From the NCBI RefSeq assembly GCF_014639255.1, contig NZ_BMFV01000001.1, positions 1-64,000 on the forward strand: 64,000 nt of DNA. The letters are read 5' to 3'. The DNA is from Pullulanibacillus pueri. GTDB taxonomy: Bacteria > Bacillota > Bacilli > Bacillales > Sporolactobacillaceae. How positions within the stretch are numbered: position 1 is the first letter of the stretch; every line of letters starts with the position of its first letter. Position numbers and translations under genes: made by a program. Under the pieces are notes generated by a model that worked only from the letters and a program-made list of their open reading frames with translations, was not told where the DNA came from and searched no databases. Shown here in pieces: positions 34,748 to 43,607 of this stretch.

Positions 34748-37700
34748 ATGACGGACCATCATGGATTGTTTGATTTTGTTGAGAAATTTTCTAGTGAATT
34801 ATTCGATATCGTTGTTCAGTTAGAGGAAGCGCTGTTTAAACAGCCGCAAACAGTATTAATGCAAGCACGTCTATATACAGAACAGTTAGTAAAAGTCGTG
34901 AGTAAGCAAGAAGGACTTGAGGAAGTTTATCCTTTAAAGCATGTTGAACGGATTCAAAAGCTTTATCGCCAAAATGCCATTGAAGAAGATATGTATATTA
35001 AGTTGGAATGGATACGTAAAAAAGGTAATAAAGCGGCACATGATGTTTCTTCGGTAGAATTTGAAGATGGACTCAAAGCACATAAGTATCTGTTTGATAT
35101 TAGTGTCTGGTACATGCAAGTCTATGTTAATTATGATTTTGAAGCGCCGATTTATAAGCTACCTGTGCCTTCTCAAGAGGCGAATACGATCTCTACGCAT
35201 GATCTTGGAGAATTGATTAAGCCATTTATGGATCAAAGCTTTAAGCAGATGGATGAAATGCGTAGGGAGATTCAACGTGAATTAGAAGCAATTAAGTTGT
35301 CTAAGAAAAAGACAGAGGAAAAAGAGGCAAAACTGCAAAAAGCAGAGGAGTCAAAAATTCAGTTTTCTTTATTAAATTACTTAAACGAACAAAAGCTTCA
35401 GTATATTGACAAGCGGGAACGAAAAGGTGCCTTATGGGTTGTTGGGGGTTGGGAACTTAACGAGCAGTTATTCCCTTTAAAAAAGCATAAGATTTATTTT
35501 CGATATGTAAAAAAAGGAAGTCGGGCCACCAAATATAAACCTGCTTGGTTCCTTTTAAATAAGCATTTGGATGATCCATCGACTGAATCTTCATTGCCAA
35601 CAAAGCAGGAGAGGGGAAAAGAAGAGCTCCCCATTGATGAATCGGTATTAAATGAAAATCATCATGTCCAAACAATACTTTCCTTGGAGGAAGTGACTAC
35701 AGAATATTGGAGAAGTTCGGGTCAGCTCCTTGTTCCGTATTCTCTTTTAGATCAAAAAGTGAATCAAATCAATTTAGAAGGGATCCAACGCCTACAAAAA
35801 CATGTTGGTATAAAGACCTTTCGCGATTTGACAGATGATCATCTACGCATTGTCTATAAAGCTACTAAAGAAGACTTTCACTATATAATGCAAGAATTGT
35901 ATTGGTTAGGATGTCGCTTTACTGATCGGCTGGCTTCATTTCAACCCGGACCAACGGTGAAACCTGAGCATCGCATCACTGTAAAAGGATCTGGTCATGA
36001 GGAATTACGTTCTCTTATTACGCCGAATATTGCGAAATATTTGGAAAATAAAGGGGTGCAAAGAATTAAAGATCTTCATGACATGCTTGCGACGTCAATT
36101 CAATGGATAACAAAAATTGATATACAAATATTGGTCAATCAAATCAACAAAGCTGATTTTATAACAGTTTCACACCTTGTAGAAAAAAAGGCATCCACTG
36201 GGGTTAATCAGGATGGTGATGCTTTGATCTTATCTTTTCAGGGTGTCGAAATTGAAGCAAAGATGGATTTGATTCGGACTCATATGAATGAATTAGGTAT
36301 TACTGGCTGTGATAACATGTTGCAACAATTATCTCAAATGGGCATCCACGCATTGAAAGATCTTCCTAAAAAGCTAGATGAACTTCATGAACAATTACAA
36401 GGTGTTGGGGCCAAGACGGTAGAGAAATTTTGGAACCAATTAATGAAAATCAATAGCGAGGAGCCAGTCGCAACTCAGCCTTCCCATGACACTGAGGGAA
36501 ATAAGCTTGTGTATTTAAACGAAACCACACTTGCTGTACCGACTTTTTTAGAAACTTTTCCATTAAAAATAGATGATTTTCCAGGGGTCGAGAAAGCTGT
36601 TGAGCGTTTAATAGAGAATGGTATAAAAACATTGGGGCAGCTCCCAACATCTCTAAATGAACTTGGAAAATTAGATCGAATTGGAAGGACAAAGCTCTTG
36701 AAAATAGTGGAGCGGCTCCAGACGGTGATTAATCGCGAGCAGCAACAACATCATTTGGAACAGTTATCTCCCGATGAGAGGCTAACCTTTGAGTTAACGA
36801 CTTTTGAACACTGGATGGCAAAACTGCAGGAAGATGAAGCGTTCCTTAAAGCGGAGAAAATCCCTCAAAGATATTTAAAACTTCTAAAGACTCGTTTTAA
36901 TTCTTTTTTGAAAGGGGAACATGTGACACTCGAGATGCTCGGTGAAGGGGAAGGGCTAACACGTGAACGAATACGCCAAATTTTGTCCAAAGGAGACCAG
37001 CGCGTTGCCACAAGATTGAAAGCACTCAATGATCTACTAAGGCAATTACTTAACAAAAAAGGTCACTTAATGATGGCTTCCTTTATAGATCTTACTTCAT
37101 TTGTTCACTTTGTTTTAAAAAGTGCATTAGAGGCGATTGGATTAACAATTGTTTCTAAAGGGACTCGCGTCTTAATAACTGATTTAGAAAAAGAAAAGAT
37201 TGATGAGTATGAAACCAATATTAAGGAAGACATCGAAGAGGCTTTTTATCTCCATGTTATTACGCCTACTGAATTACAAACCTATTGTGAAGAGAAGGAA
37301 GAGGAAGATGGGGTTGAAGCGAGCCTCATAAAAATACTAGCTGCGCCTTATATAAAATGGTTATCAACGGAACAAGGCATTTTGAAAAGTGTGCGAAAAC
37401 ACCATGCGGTTGAAATGGTAATGTTGCAATATCCTAATGGAGTAGAGGTGTATAAACGAGAAGATGAGCTTAATGATAAAGCCAACGATCTAATGCCTGG
37501 TGAATTTACGGGTGAGCGTGATTTTTATGCCATTGCGACACGTCAGGATATGGCGGATCGTATCTTCCTTTGGGGAAGGGGCAAATATATACACTCGACT
37601 TTCGTTACTAAGGATGAACCATGGATTCAAAGTGTCCAAAGGATAGCTGAGGAATGGCTAAAAGAGGAAGAATTTATTCATGTCAGTAAATTATATGAAG

Positions 37701-38914
37701 AGGTTAAGGAAGAAGCGGAAATTAGAAATGTTCCAAACGAATATGCCCTCTATACACTTATTCGACACTATCCACTAGGATCACTTGCTTTAAATAAGTT
37801 TCCGATGATTCAACCAGCGGGAATGGAAAAACAAATGAATTCAGAATACATTGAGCAATTTATTCGTGAAAATGGTGGACGTGCCGATCTCAAGGATATG
37901 GTTGAGCTCTTTGTTGGTAAACGAGGATGGAAAAAGTTCACGCTTGAATTTACGCTTTCTTCAAAGGAGCAATTTATTCTATATCAACATGGTAAGTATA
38001 CGCTGCTTTCCAATTATGATCATATTAAATTAAGCGATATGCCCTTTGTAGTTGAAGCTATTGAAGAGAAGATAAGTCAAACGCCGTTTATTTCAATTGG
38101 CGCCATTTTTGATGAACATGAGGTCATACTCAAAAGTTTGGGGATTGAGACCAAACAGATTCTTTATGCAATATTAAAGAATCGCAATGAGATCGAGGCG
38201 AAATTTCCTCGCTACCCTTATATCGTTTCATTAACGCATAAGTTCGATACGCTTTCGGGGATTCGTTTTATTGAACAGTTTATTTTAGAACAGGAAGACA
38301 TTGTGGCGCGTGAGGAAGTTGAAAGCTGGGTAGCTGAGGTGTTTGGAGAAAACGACAGAGTCTTAGATGTTGCTTTAGTCCAGGTTCCCGATATTTTGTA
38401 TTATACTAAAGGCCAGTTTGGCGAATATATCCATCGAAAGGTTATTGGAATAGATGAGCGAAAGGAAACTCAGATTCACGATATCGTACGTCAACGTTAT
38501 GAAGCTATCGTTCTATCTAAACAAAGAGATTATGTCTTCTTAAATGAATTATATGATGACTCTCTCCTACCTATGTTGGGAGCGGGAGTCTTTTGGAGCC
38601 AAGATTTACTTGGAGATATTTTGAAAAAATCGGGCGAGTGGACAACTATAGGCTCATACGACGAAATTCTATTACCAATAAATCATAACAAAATAGTGGA
38701 TGATATTTCCTTTCTAGAATATGTTATAGATCATCATTTTAATGGTGCTGTAAAATTGAGAGATTTACGGAGTTTTTTAGCGGATATTCGCTATTCTAAG
38801 GAAGGTAAACTGTTATTCTCAGTTGAAGAAGCACTTCGAACTGGTCAAGCCCCTTATGTTGTAGACGGCGATGAACTTATACTCGAAAGCTTAAATAAAG
38901 GAGTTATAAAATGA
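34748..38914 (+). CDS. Large multi-domain DNA-binding protein with HhH-like repeats and sigma region 4-like HTH
   Basis: The 1388-aa protein has no catalytic motif that I can see. Residues about 1-140 form a DUF4145/HEPN-like helical domain (TEQLVKVVSKQEG, then WIRKKGNKAAHD). A coiled coil follows at about 165-205. Three helix-hairpin-helix or alpha-CTD-like repeats lie at about 420-440, 515-570 and 615-660 (GITGCDNML, LQGVGAKTVEKFW, LDRIGRTKLLKIVERL). A sigma-70 region 4-like HTH lies near 735 (EGEGLTRERIRQILSKGDQR). The C-terminal half has several winged-helix-like repeats (YIEQFIRENGGRADLKDMVE). It is the first gene of the operon (ribosome site TTAGGAGGTTGTCAA) and ends in an ATGA overlap with the next gene. 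I infer the DNA-recognition or scaffold subunit of a defence complex. Confidence 0.75.
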   Translation: MTDHHGLFDFVEKFSSELFDIVVQLEEALFKQPQTVLMQARLYTEQLVKVVSKQEGLEEVYPLKHVERIQKLYRQNAIEEDMYIKLEWIRKKGNKAAHDVSSVEFEDGLKAHKYLFDISVWYMQVYVNYDFEAPIYKLPVPSQEANTISTHDLGELIKPFMDQSFKQMDEMRREIQRELEAIKLSKKKTEEKEAKLQKAEESKIQFSLLNYLNEQKLQYIDKRERKGALWVVGGWELNEQLFPLKKHKIYFRYVKKGSRATKYKPAWFLLNKHLDDPSTESSLPTKQERGKEELPIDESVLNENHHVQTILSLEEVTTEYWRSSGQLLVPYSLLDQKVNQINLEGIQRLQKHVGIKTFRDLTDDHLRIVYKATKEDFHYIMQELYWLGCRFTDRLASFQPGPTVKPEHRITVKGSGHEELRSLITPNIAKYLENKGVQRIKDLHDMLATSIQWITKIDIQILVNQINKADFITVSHLVEKKASTGVNQDGDALILSFQGVEIEAKMDLIRTHMNELGITGCDNMLQQLSQMGIHALKDLPKKLDELHEQLQGVGAKTVEKFWNQLMKINSEEPVATQPSHDTEGNKLVYLNETTLAVPTFLETFPLKIDDFPGVEKAVERLIENGIKTLGQLPTSLNELGKLDRIGRTKLLKIVERLQTVINREQQQHHLEQLSPDERLTFELTTFEHWMAKLQEDEAFLKAEKIPQRYLKLLKTRFNSFLKGEHVTLEMLGEGEGLTRERIRQILSKGDQRVATRLKALNDLLRQLLNKKGHLMMASFIDLTSFVHFVLKSALEAIGLTIVSKGTRVLITDLEKEKIDEYETNIKEDIEEAFYLHVITPTELQTYCEEKEEEDGVEASLIKILAAPYIKWLSTEQGILKSVRKHHAVEMVMLQYPNGVEVYKREDELNDKANDLMPGEFTGERDFYAIATRQDMADRIFLWGRGKYIHSTFVTKDEPWIQSVQRIAEEWLKEEEFIHVSKLYEEVKEEAEIRNVPNEYALYTLIRHYPLGSLALNKFPMIQPAGMEKQMNSEYIEQFIRENGGRADLKDMVELFVGKRGWKKFTLEFTLSSKEQFILYQHGKYTLLSNYDHIKLSDMPFVVEAIEEKISQTPFISIGAIFDEHEVILKSLGIETKQILYAILKNRNEIEAKFPRYPYIVSLTHKFDTLSGIRFIEQFILEQEDIVAREEVESWVAEVFGENDRVLDVALVQVPDILYYTKGQFGEYIHRKVIGIDERKETQIHDIVRQRYEAIVLSKQRDYVFLNELYDDSLLPMLGAGVFWSQDLLGDILKKSGEWTTIGSYDEILLPINHNKIVDDISFLEYVIDHHFNGAVKLRDLRSFLADIRYSKEGKLLFSVEEALRTGQAPYVVDGDELILESLNKGVIK

Positions 38915-39099
38915 CAGATAATGCGCTTATAGCAAGATTATCCTCTCTGCTAGAAGAAGAGGATCCACATGTGCACGACCTTATTTTAGATACTATTCGA
39001 CAAGTGGAAAAGCACCCGTTGTCTGTAGAGGCACACGCTAAGAAAATAGAACGGATGCTGGATCGTAAATTAATTCAGTGGGAAGGTGATTCCGAGTGA
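38911..39099 (+). CDS. Small 62-aa protein of the SMC-like operon
   Basis: The ATG at 38911 overlaps the preceding stop (ATGA) and its stop overlaps the GTG of the next gene, so three genes are translationally coupled. The peptide is helical and acidic, with LIARLSSLLEEEDPHVHDLI followed by LSVEAHAKKIERMLDRKL. No family is recognised. Tight coupling between a large DNA-binding protein and an SMC-like ATPase suggests a stoichiometric adaptor subunit. Confidence 0.8.
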   Translation: MTDNALIARLSSLLEEEDPHVHDLILDTIRQVEKHPLSVEAHAKKIERMLDRKLIQWEGDSE

Positions 39100-41093
39100 T
39101 CATTCATTCTCTCGAAATGGACCATTTCCGTCAATATTATGGTCATCAATCTATCCAATTTGCTTCCTCAGAAGGGGAGCAAATTGTTACTGTTATTCTA
39201 GGGGAAAACGGAAGAGGAAAAACCGGTATATATCGGGCCATGATGTTAGCTTTCTTTGGTGATACCAAGCTGGAACAGGATTCACAAGAGGCCGAAATCA
39301 TTTTAACGAATATCAAAGCCCTAGAAGAACAAACACAAGGTGTCCAAAGTGGGGTTACGGTCATCTTTGAACATTTACAGCAGACCTATCGATTAAGGCG
39401 CACCTATTTTGCACAAAAGACTGAAGATGGCGTTATTCATGAGCAATTGTTAAAGGTTTCATTGGACAATGTGACGACAAATGAATCATGGCAAAAAGAA
39501 CAAGAAGTACAAGCGATGATTCGAAAAATAGTCGATGAACGTGTTAAACATTATTTCTTTTTTGATGGTGAACGTATAGAAAGACTGACACGTGTCTCTT
39601 CACAACAACGTGAAGAAATCGCCATTGGCATAAAAAATTTGTTGAAAATAGACCATGTAATGAAATCAAAAGAGGTCATCAATAAAGTCCTTTCAAAAGT
39701 AAAAAAAGAACTTGAACAACATTCAAAGGGTGAGTATAAGAAAGCCTTGATTGAACTCACTCAAAAAGAACAAAGTATGGAAAAACTGGCTGAACAACAA
39801 GAAACCATTCTAAAAGAAAAAAACGCTAACCAAGATCGGATTCTCTCAATTGACGAGCAATTAAAAGAATATGAAAGTATGAAAGCCTTGTTTCTTGAAC
39901 GTGAGACACTTGAAAAGGAAGAAGATCGGCTCAAGCAAGCGCTTATGAGTAAAATGGAACAACTTAAGAAAATGAATAAATACCTTCCTTTACTCTTGGG
40001 CGAGGATACGTATCATGCAACACTCGCAAAATTGCGAGGAGACATCAACTTGTCTAATACATCAGGGATAGAATCCGATTTTATTAATCAACTTATGGAA
40101 GACATGCGCTGTATTTGTGGAGCGTCCGTTCCAAAGGAGTCTCCTGAGTATCAACAACTGGCTGCATTAAAAGCATCTGTAGAAGCATACGAGGAAAACA
40201 AGACCTTTCATGATCTTTATCAGTCTTTGCAAGGGCTTATCTCCTATCTTGAAGGACGACAAGATTCTGTCGCTTTTATCTTAAATGAAGTCAAACAAAT
40301 TCAAGGCGATCAAGAAGAAGTCAAATGGAAACTCGAAGAATTAAATCGCAATCTGAGTGCTGTTGGAGAACAAAAGATCTATACTCTTAATCAGGAACGT
40401 ACAGAATTGACACAAGCGATGATTCAACTTGAAGTGAAATTAACACAAATAGCTCAAGAACAGGCAGACTTAAAAAGTGATATTGATCATTTAGAAATGA
40501 ATGTTCAAGAACTTAAGCGTAAAAGCGGCATCCGTGATCAACTATTGCAGAAGCACGATATCCTTAGACGAGCCGTTGCTTCTTTAACATCACTTATTGC
40601 TACATTTGAACGTGAACTCATGCAAGAGTTAGAGATGACAACGCAACAAAATTTACAATATCTTCTTGATGATGCCGGAAGAGCGATGATGAAAAAGGTA
40701 AAGATTAATCCAGACTATTCAATCGAAATCTTAAATGCTTATAACCAACCGTTTTTGGCAAATATCTCACAAGGCCAACGCCAGGTATTATCTTTGAGTT
40801 TTATCACCGCCCTAGCTCAAGTTGCGGGTGGAAAGACAAGTTTAGAGATGCCATTATTAATGGATACACCTTTTGGTCGTTTATCCTCTGTCCATCAACA
40901 AGGGTTATTAGAATATTTACCTAAAATTTGCTCGCAATGGGTTTTACTTGTGACAGATCGGGAATACGGTCCAGAAGAACAAGCTCTCTTTAGGCAGTCG
41001 AATGCTATTGGGCGTTCGTATCGCTTAACTTCCACAGAACCTGGTGTCACACTTATTGAAGAAGTTAATAGCCAAGCATTAGTGAAGGGGTGA
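39096..41093 (+). CDS. DndD/SMC-like ATPase
   Basis: The 665-aa ABC-type ATPase of the RecF/SMC/DndD class has Walker A GENGRGKT at residues 36-43, the DndD-like block YFFFDGERIERL near 155, long coiled coils (about 200-330 and 370-510), a hinge with CICG at 339-342, signature SQGQRQVLSLS near 565, Walker B MPLLMDTP near 588 and the D-loop region FGRLS. The CxC hinge resembles a reduced Rad50 zinc hook. DndD takes part in phosphorothioate DNA modification, but no dndC-like sulfurtransferase or dndB is present, so this is DndD-like in an unrelated operon. Start is GTG 39096 (GTGA overlap). Confidence 0.85.
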   Translation: MIIHSLEMDHFRQYYGHQSIQFASSEGEQIVTVILGENGRGKTGIYRAMMLAFFGDTKLEQDSQEAEIILTNIKALEEQTQGVQSGVTVIFEHLQQTYRLRRTYFAQKTEDGVIHEQLLKVSLDNVTTNESWQKEQEVQAMIRKIVDERVKHYFFFDGERIERLTRVSSQQREEIAIGIKNLLKIDHVMKSKEVINKVLSKVKKELEQHSKGEYKKALIELTQKEQSMEKLAEQQETILKEKNANQDRILSIDEQLKEYESMKALFLERETLEKEEDRLKQALMSKMEQLKKMNKYLPLLLGEDTYHATLAKLRGDINLSNTSGIESDFINQLMEDMRCICGASVPKESPEYQQLAALKASVEAYEENKTFHDLYQSLQGLISYLEGRQDSVAFILNEVKQIQGDQEEVKWKLEELNRNLSAVGEQKIYTLNQERTELTQAMIQLEVKLTQIAQEQADLKSDIDHLEMNVQELKRKSGIRDQLLQKHDILRRAVASLTSLIATFERELMQELEMTTQQNLQYLLDDAGRAMMKKVKINPDYSIEILNAYNQPFLANISQGQRQVLSLSFITALAQVAGGKTSLEMPLLMDTPFGRLSSVHQQGLLEYLPKICSQWVLLVTDREYGPEEQALFRQSNAIGRSYRLTSTEPGVTLIEEVNSQALVKG

Positions 41094-41099
41094 TTAGCT

Positions 41100-41537
41100 A
41101 TGGATGAAATCGGTCAATTACGAATCTATGTATCAGAGCACTATTTTCCTATTTATCATGAATTAGGAAAAACATTATTTACTCAAAACAGTGAATTTTT
41201 TATTCTATGTACCTTTGTCGGCATTCACCTGCAGCAAAGCTTGGATGTATCCAAAAAACACGAACTCTGCCGTGCCATAACTTTAACAGAGCACGACTGG
41301 ATTTCATTACGTGCCCTCTATTATCAGACACAGGGTGAATTAGGTAGCTACAAACAACTCACTCAAGAAGCTGAAAAATATGCTCATGCGGGTCTCACTT
41401 ACTTGATAGATAATGATTTACAAGATTATGTCCTACAAGATGAAGAAGGAAACTATCATTTAAAGGGCCACTTAGAAGACCTTGAGCTACAAATTATGGA
41501 TTATGTGATGAAACAGAAAGAAGAAGTGCCTTTTTAA
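41100..41537 (+). CDS. 145-aa protein of the SMC-like operon
   Basis: The gene starts 7 bp after the ATPase stop and closes the operon. The protein is mostly helical: HYFPIYHELGKTLFTQNSEFFILCTFVGIHLQ at residues 10-41 is broken here as a hydrophobic helical pair, and the rest is an acidic helical tail. I do not recognise the family with confidence; the small size and position next to a DndD-like ATPase recall the small Dnd-associated proteins. It is probably a subunit or regulator of the complex. Confidence 0.7.
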   Translation: MDEIGQLRIYVSEHYFPIYHELGKTLFTQNSEFFILCTFVGIHLQQSLDVSKKHELCRAITLTEHDWISLRALYYQTQGELGSYKQLTQEAEKYAHAGLTYLIDNDLQDYVLQDEEGNYHLKGHLEDLELQIMDYVMKQKEEVPF

Positions 41538-41823
41538 AAGTATATAAATTAAGTGAGAATACGTGGGAAACTCATTAATAAAAAGCATTTGGTTGGGAAA
41601 GAGGCATTGTCTTATATAACTTGCCCATTTTCAAAGATAAATGATAATGATTTTATGAGGATTGTTTTTAAAAACAGATGGCAGTGGTCTAATAGACACG
41701 TAAACGAAATATTTTAAAAACGACACAGATGTTAGTGCATCTACCGCCATCCAATAGTCGTTTCCCCTTCAAGGGAGTCGGCGAACGGGTGGAAATAGAC
41801 CGTCGTCTCTGATCAAGGGCGGT
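41538..41823 (+). ncRNA. Candidate antitoxin RNA region of holin-like toxin copy 1
   Basis: Opposite the toxin gene's 3' end, the block ATAGACCGCCCTTG and an AAGGGG/CCCCTT hairpin match the region beside toxin copy 2 (48746-48840) in inverted orientation. In this toxin class an antisense RNA from the opposite strand overlaps the toxin 3' end. Exact ends cannot be read; the RNA would lie at roughly 41720-41850 on the plus strand. Confidence 0.45.
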
Positions 41824-41910
41824 CTATTTTGTGTTCCCTGGGAATGATAAAATCACAACAACAAGTATTGCGAATTGGATCATCAAACCTAAGGCTTCAT
41901 AGACTGTGAT
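41824..41910 (-). pseudogene. Holin-like type I toxin, copy 1, with ATC at the start position
   Basis: On the minus strand 28 codons read ITVYEALGLMIQFAILVVVI and then LSFPGNTK before TAG. This is the small holin-like toxin family of type I toxin-antitoxin systems, as at 48669. The ribosome site GGGGGGTGAG is in place, but the codon where ATG should be is ATC, so translation should be weak or lost. The family has one membrane helix and damages the membrane when overproduced. The module lies just upstream of hsdM and is oriented away from it. Confidence 0.7.
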
Positions 41911-42125
41911 AGGCTCACCCCCCTTCCGTAATAACATGCCGCAAAAACACGACAAGTAATGGGAGTGCGCCGACCGCCTCTTGGATATCCAAGGTGTAAC
42001 CGTTAGCTAATTTCACGGTTATTTTTGTGCTCTGATTTATTCATGACAAATATTAGAAGTATGTAGTCTGATGGGGCTATTTTTGCTATGATTATGATAG
42101 GTAAGAGTGACTAGGAGGAAGTTCT

Positions 42126-43607
42126 GTGAGTAAACTAACATTACAACAATTGGAATCCCATTTATGGGAATCAGCCAATATATTACGAGGAAGTATTGAT
42201 TCATCAGACTATAAAAATTATATCTTCGGTTTATTGTTCCTAAAGCGCTTAAATGATGTCTTTGTTGAGACGGCCAAACGTATTGAGGTTGAAGAAGGTG
42301 ACGATTACGGCTGGTATGACCGTGATGAGCACCAATTCTTTGTTCCTGAACGTGCAAGATGGTCGCATGTTCAATCATTAACACAAGATATCGGTGATGC
42401 TATTAATAAGGCCTTTGAAGCATTAGAAGAGGAAAATAGCTCATTACAAGGTGTTCTAGCAAGCATTGATTTTAATGATAAGGAAAAGCTCCCCGATAAG
42501 TTATTACTTCAATTGGTTCAACACTTTACATCTATAGATTTAAGTAATGAAAATCTCTCTGAGCCTGATATGTTAGGTCGCGCCTATGAGTATCTCATTA
42601 AACAGTTTGCCGATGATGCGGGTAAAAAGGGTGGCGAGTTTTACACACCAAGTAAAGTCGTTGAACTGATCGTTAACTTAATTAAACCTGAAGAAGGGAT
42701 GAGGATTTGTGATCCAACAGTCGGAAGTGGTGGAATGCTTATCCAATCTGTGGATTACATTAAATCTCAAAACGGCAATCCACGTAATCTCACCTTACAC
42801 GGTCAAGAACGGAACCTTAATACTTGGGCAATCTGTAAAATGAATCTTTTACTCCACGGTTTAAGTGACCATCGTATTGAGAAAGGTGACACAATACGTG
42901 AGCCTAAGCTAACTGAAGATGGTGAACTTATTCTTTATGATCGGGTGATTGCCAATCCACCTTTTTCCCTCAGTAACTGGGGACGTGAAGAAGCTGAGAG
43001 TGATGAATATGGTCGTTTTCGTTTTGGCATCCCTCCAAAGGATAAAGGGGATCTAGCCTTTGTCCAACATATGGTTGCCACACTCAATCATATGGGCAAA
43101 GCTGGCGTTGTTATGCCCCATGGTATTCTCTTTAGAGGCGGGGCAGAAGGAAAGATCCGTCAAGGACTATTAGAAGAAGACCTCGTCGAAGCAGTTGTTG
43201 GATTACCATCAAACCTTTTCTACGGAACAGGGATTCCAGCAAGCATCATCATTCTTAACCGTAACAAGGATGAAGACAAAAAAGATAAAGTCTTCTTTAT
43301 ACACGGAGCTGATGACTACCAAGAAGGAAAAAATCAAAATACATTACGTGAACAAGACATTACGAAAATTGTAGATGCTTTTGATAAATGGGAAGACGTT
43401 GAAAAATATTGCCGAGCTGTGAGTCTTGATGAAATCAAGGAAAATGACTATAACCTCAATATTGCGCGGTATATTGATACAACTGAAGAAGAAGAACAAA
43501 TTGACGTAGGTCAAGCCTTAAAAGAACTCCAACAACTTGAGGAAGAAAGAAATGAAATTGAGACCACTATGTACGGGTACTTGAAGGAGTTGGGGTATGG
43601 TGAGTAG
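42126..43607 (+). CDS. hsdM: Type I restriction-modification DNA methyltransferase subunit HsdM
   Basis: The 493-aa N6-adenine methyltransferase has the N-terminal HsdM helical domain (LESHLWESANILRGSIDSSD), SAM-binding motif I DPTVGSGGM at residues 196-204 and catalytic NPPF at 277-280. A C-terminal coiled tail would contact HsdS. The start is GTG 42126 after AGGAGGAAGTTCT. It is the first gene of the hsdM-hsdS-hsdR operon, overlapping hsdS by 11 bp. It forms the M2S methylase and, with HsdR, the restriction complex. Confidence 0.96.
   Translation: MSKLTLQQLESHLWESANILRGSIDSSDYKNYIFGLLFLKRLNDVFVETAKRIEVEEGDDYGWYDRDEHQFFVPERARWSHVQSLTQDIGDAINKAFEALEEENSSLQGVLASIDFNDKEKLPDKLLLQLVQHFTSIDLSNENLSEPDMLGRAYEYLIKQFADDAGKKGGEFYTPSKVVELIVNLIKPEEGMRICDPTVGSGGMLIQSVDYIKSQNGNPRNLTLHGQERNLNTWAICKMNLLLHGLSDHRIEKGDTIREPKLTEDGELILYDRVIANPPFSLSNWGREEAESDEYGRFRFGIPPKDKGDLAFVQHMVATLNHMGKAGVVMPHGILFRGGAEGKIRQGLLEEDLVEAVVGLPSNLFYGTGIPASIIILNRNKDEDKKDKVFFIHGADDYQEGKNQNTLREQDITKIVDAFDKWEDVEKYCRAVSLDEIKENDYNLNIARYIDTTEEEEQIDVGQALKELQQLEEERNEIETTMYGYLKELGYGE

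Noticed and set aside
36450..36692. Minus-strand frames inside the 1388-aa gene
   Set aside because: Shadows of the coding strand without ribosome sites or conserved motifs.
39096..41537. A bona fide phosphorothioate (Dnd) modification system
   Set aside because: Only the ATPase is DndD-like; no DndC sulfurtransferase, DndA/IscS or DndB is nearby.
42037..42384. 115-codon minus-strand frame covering the hsdM start
   Set aside because: It overlaps the well supported hsdM gene and its ribosome site and has no family features.
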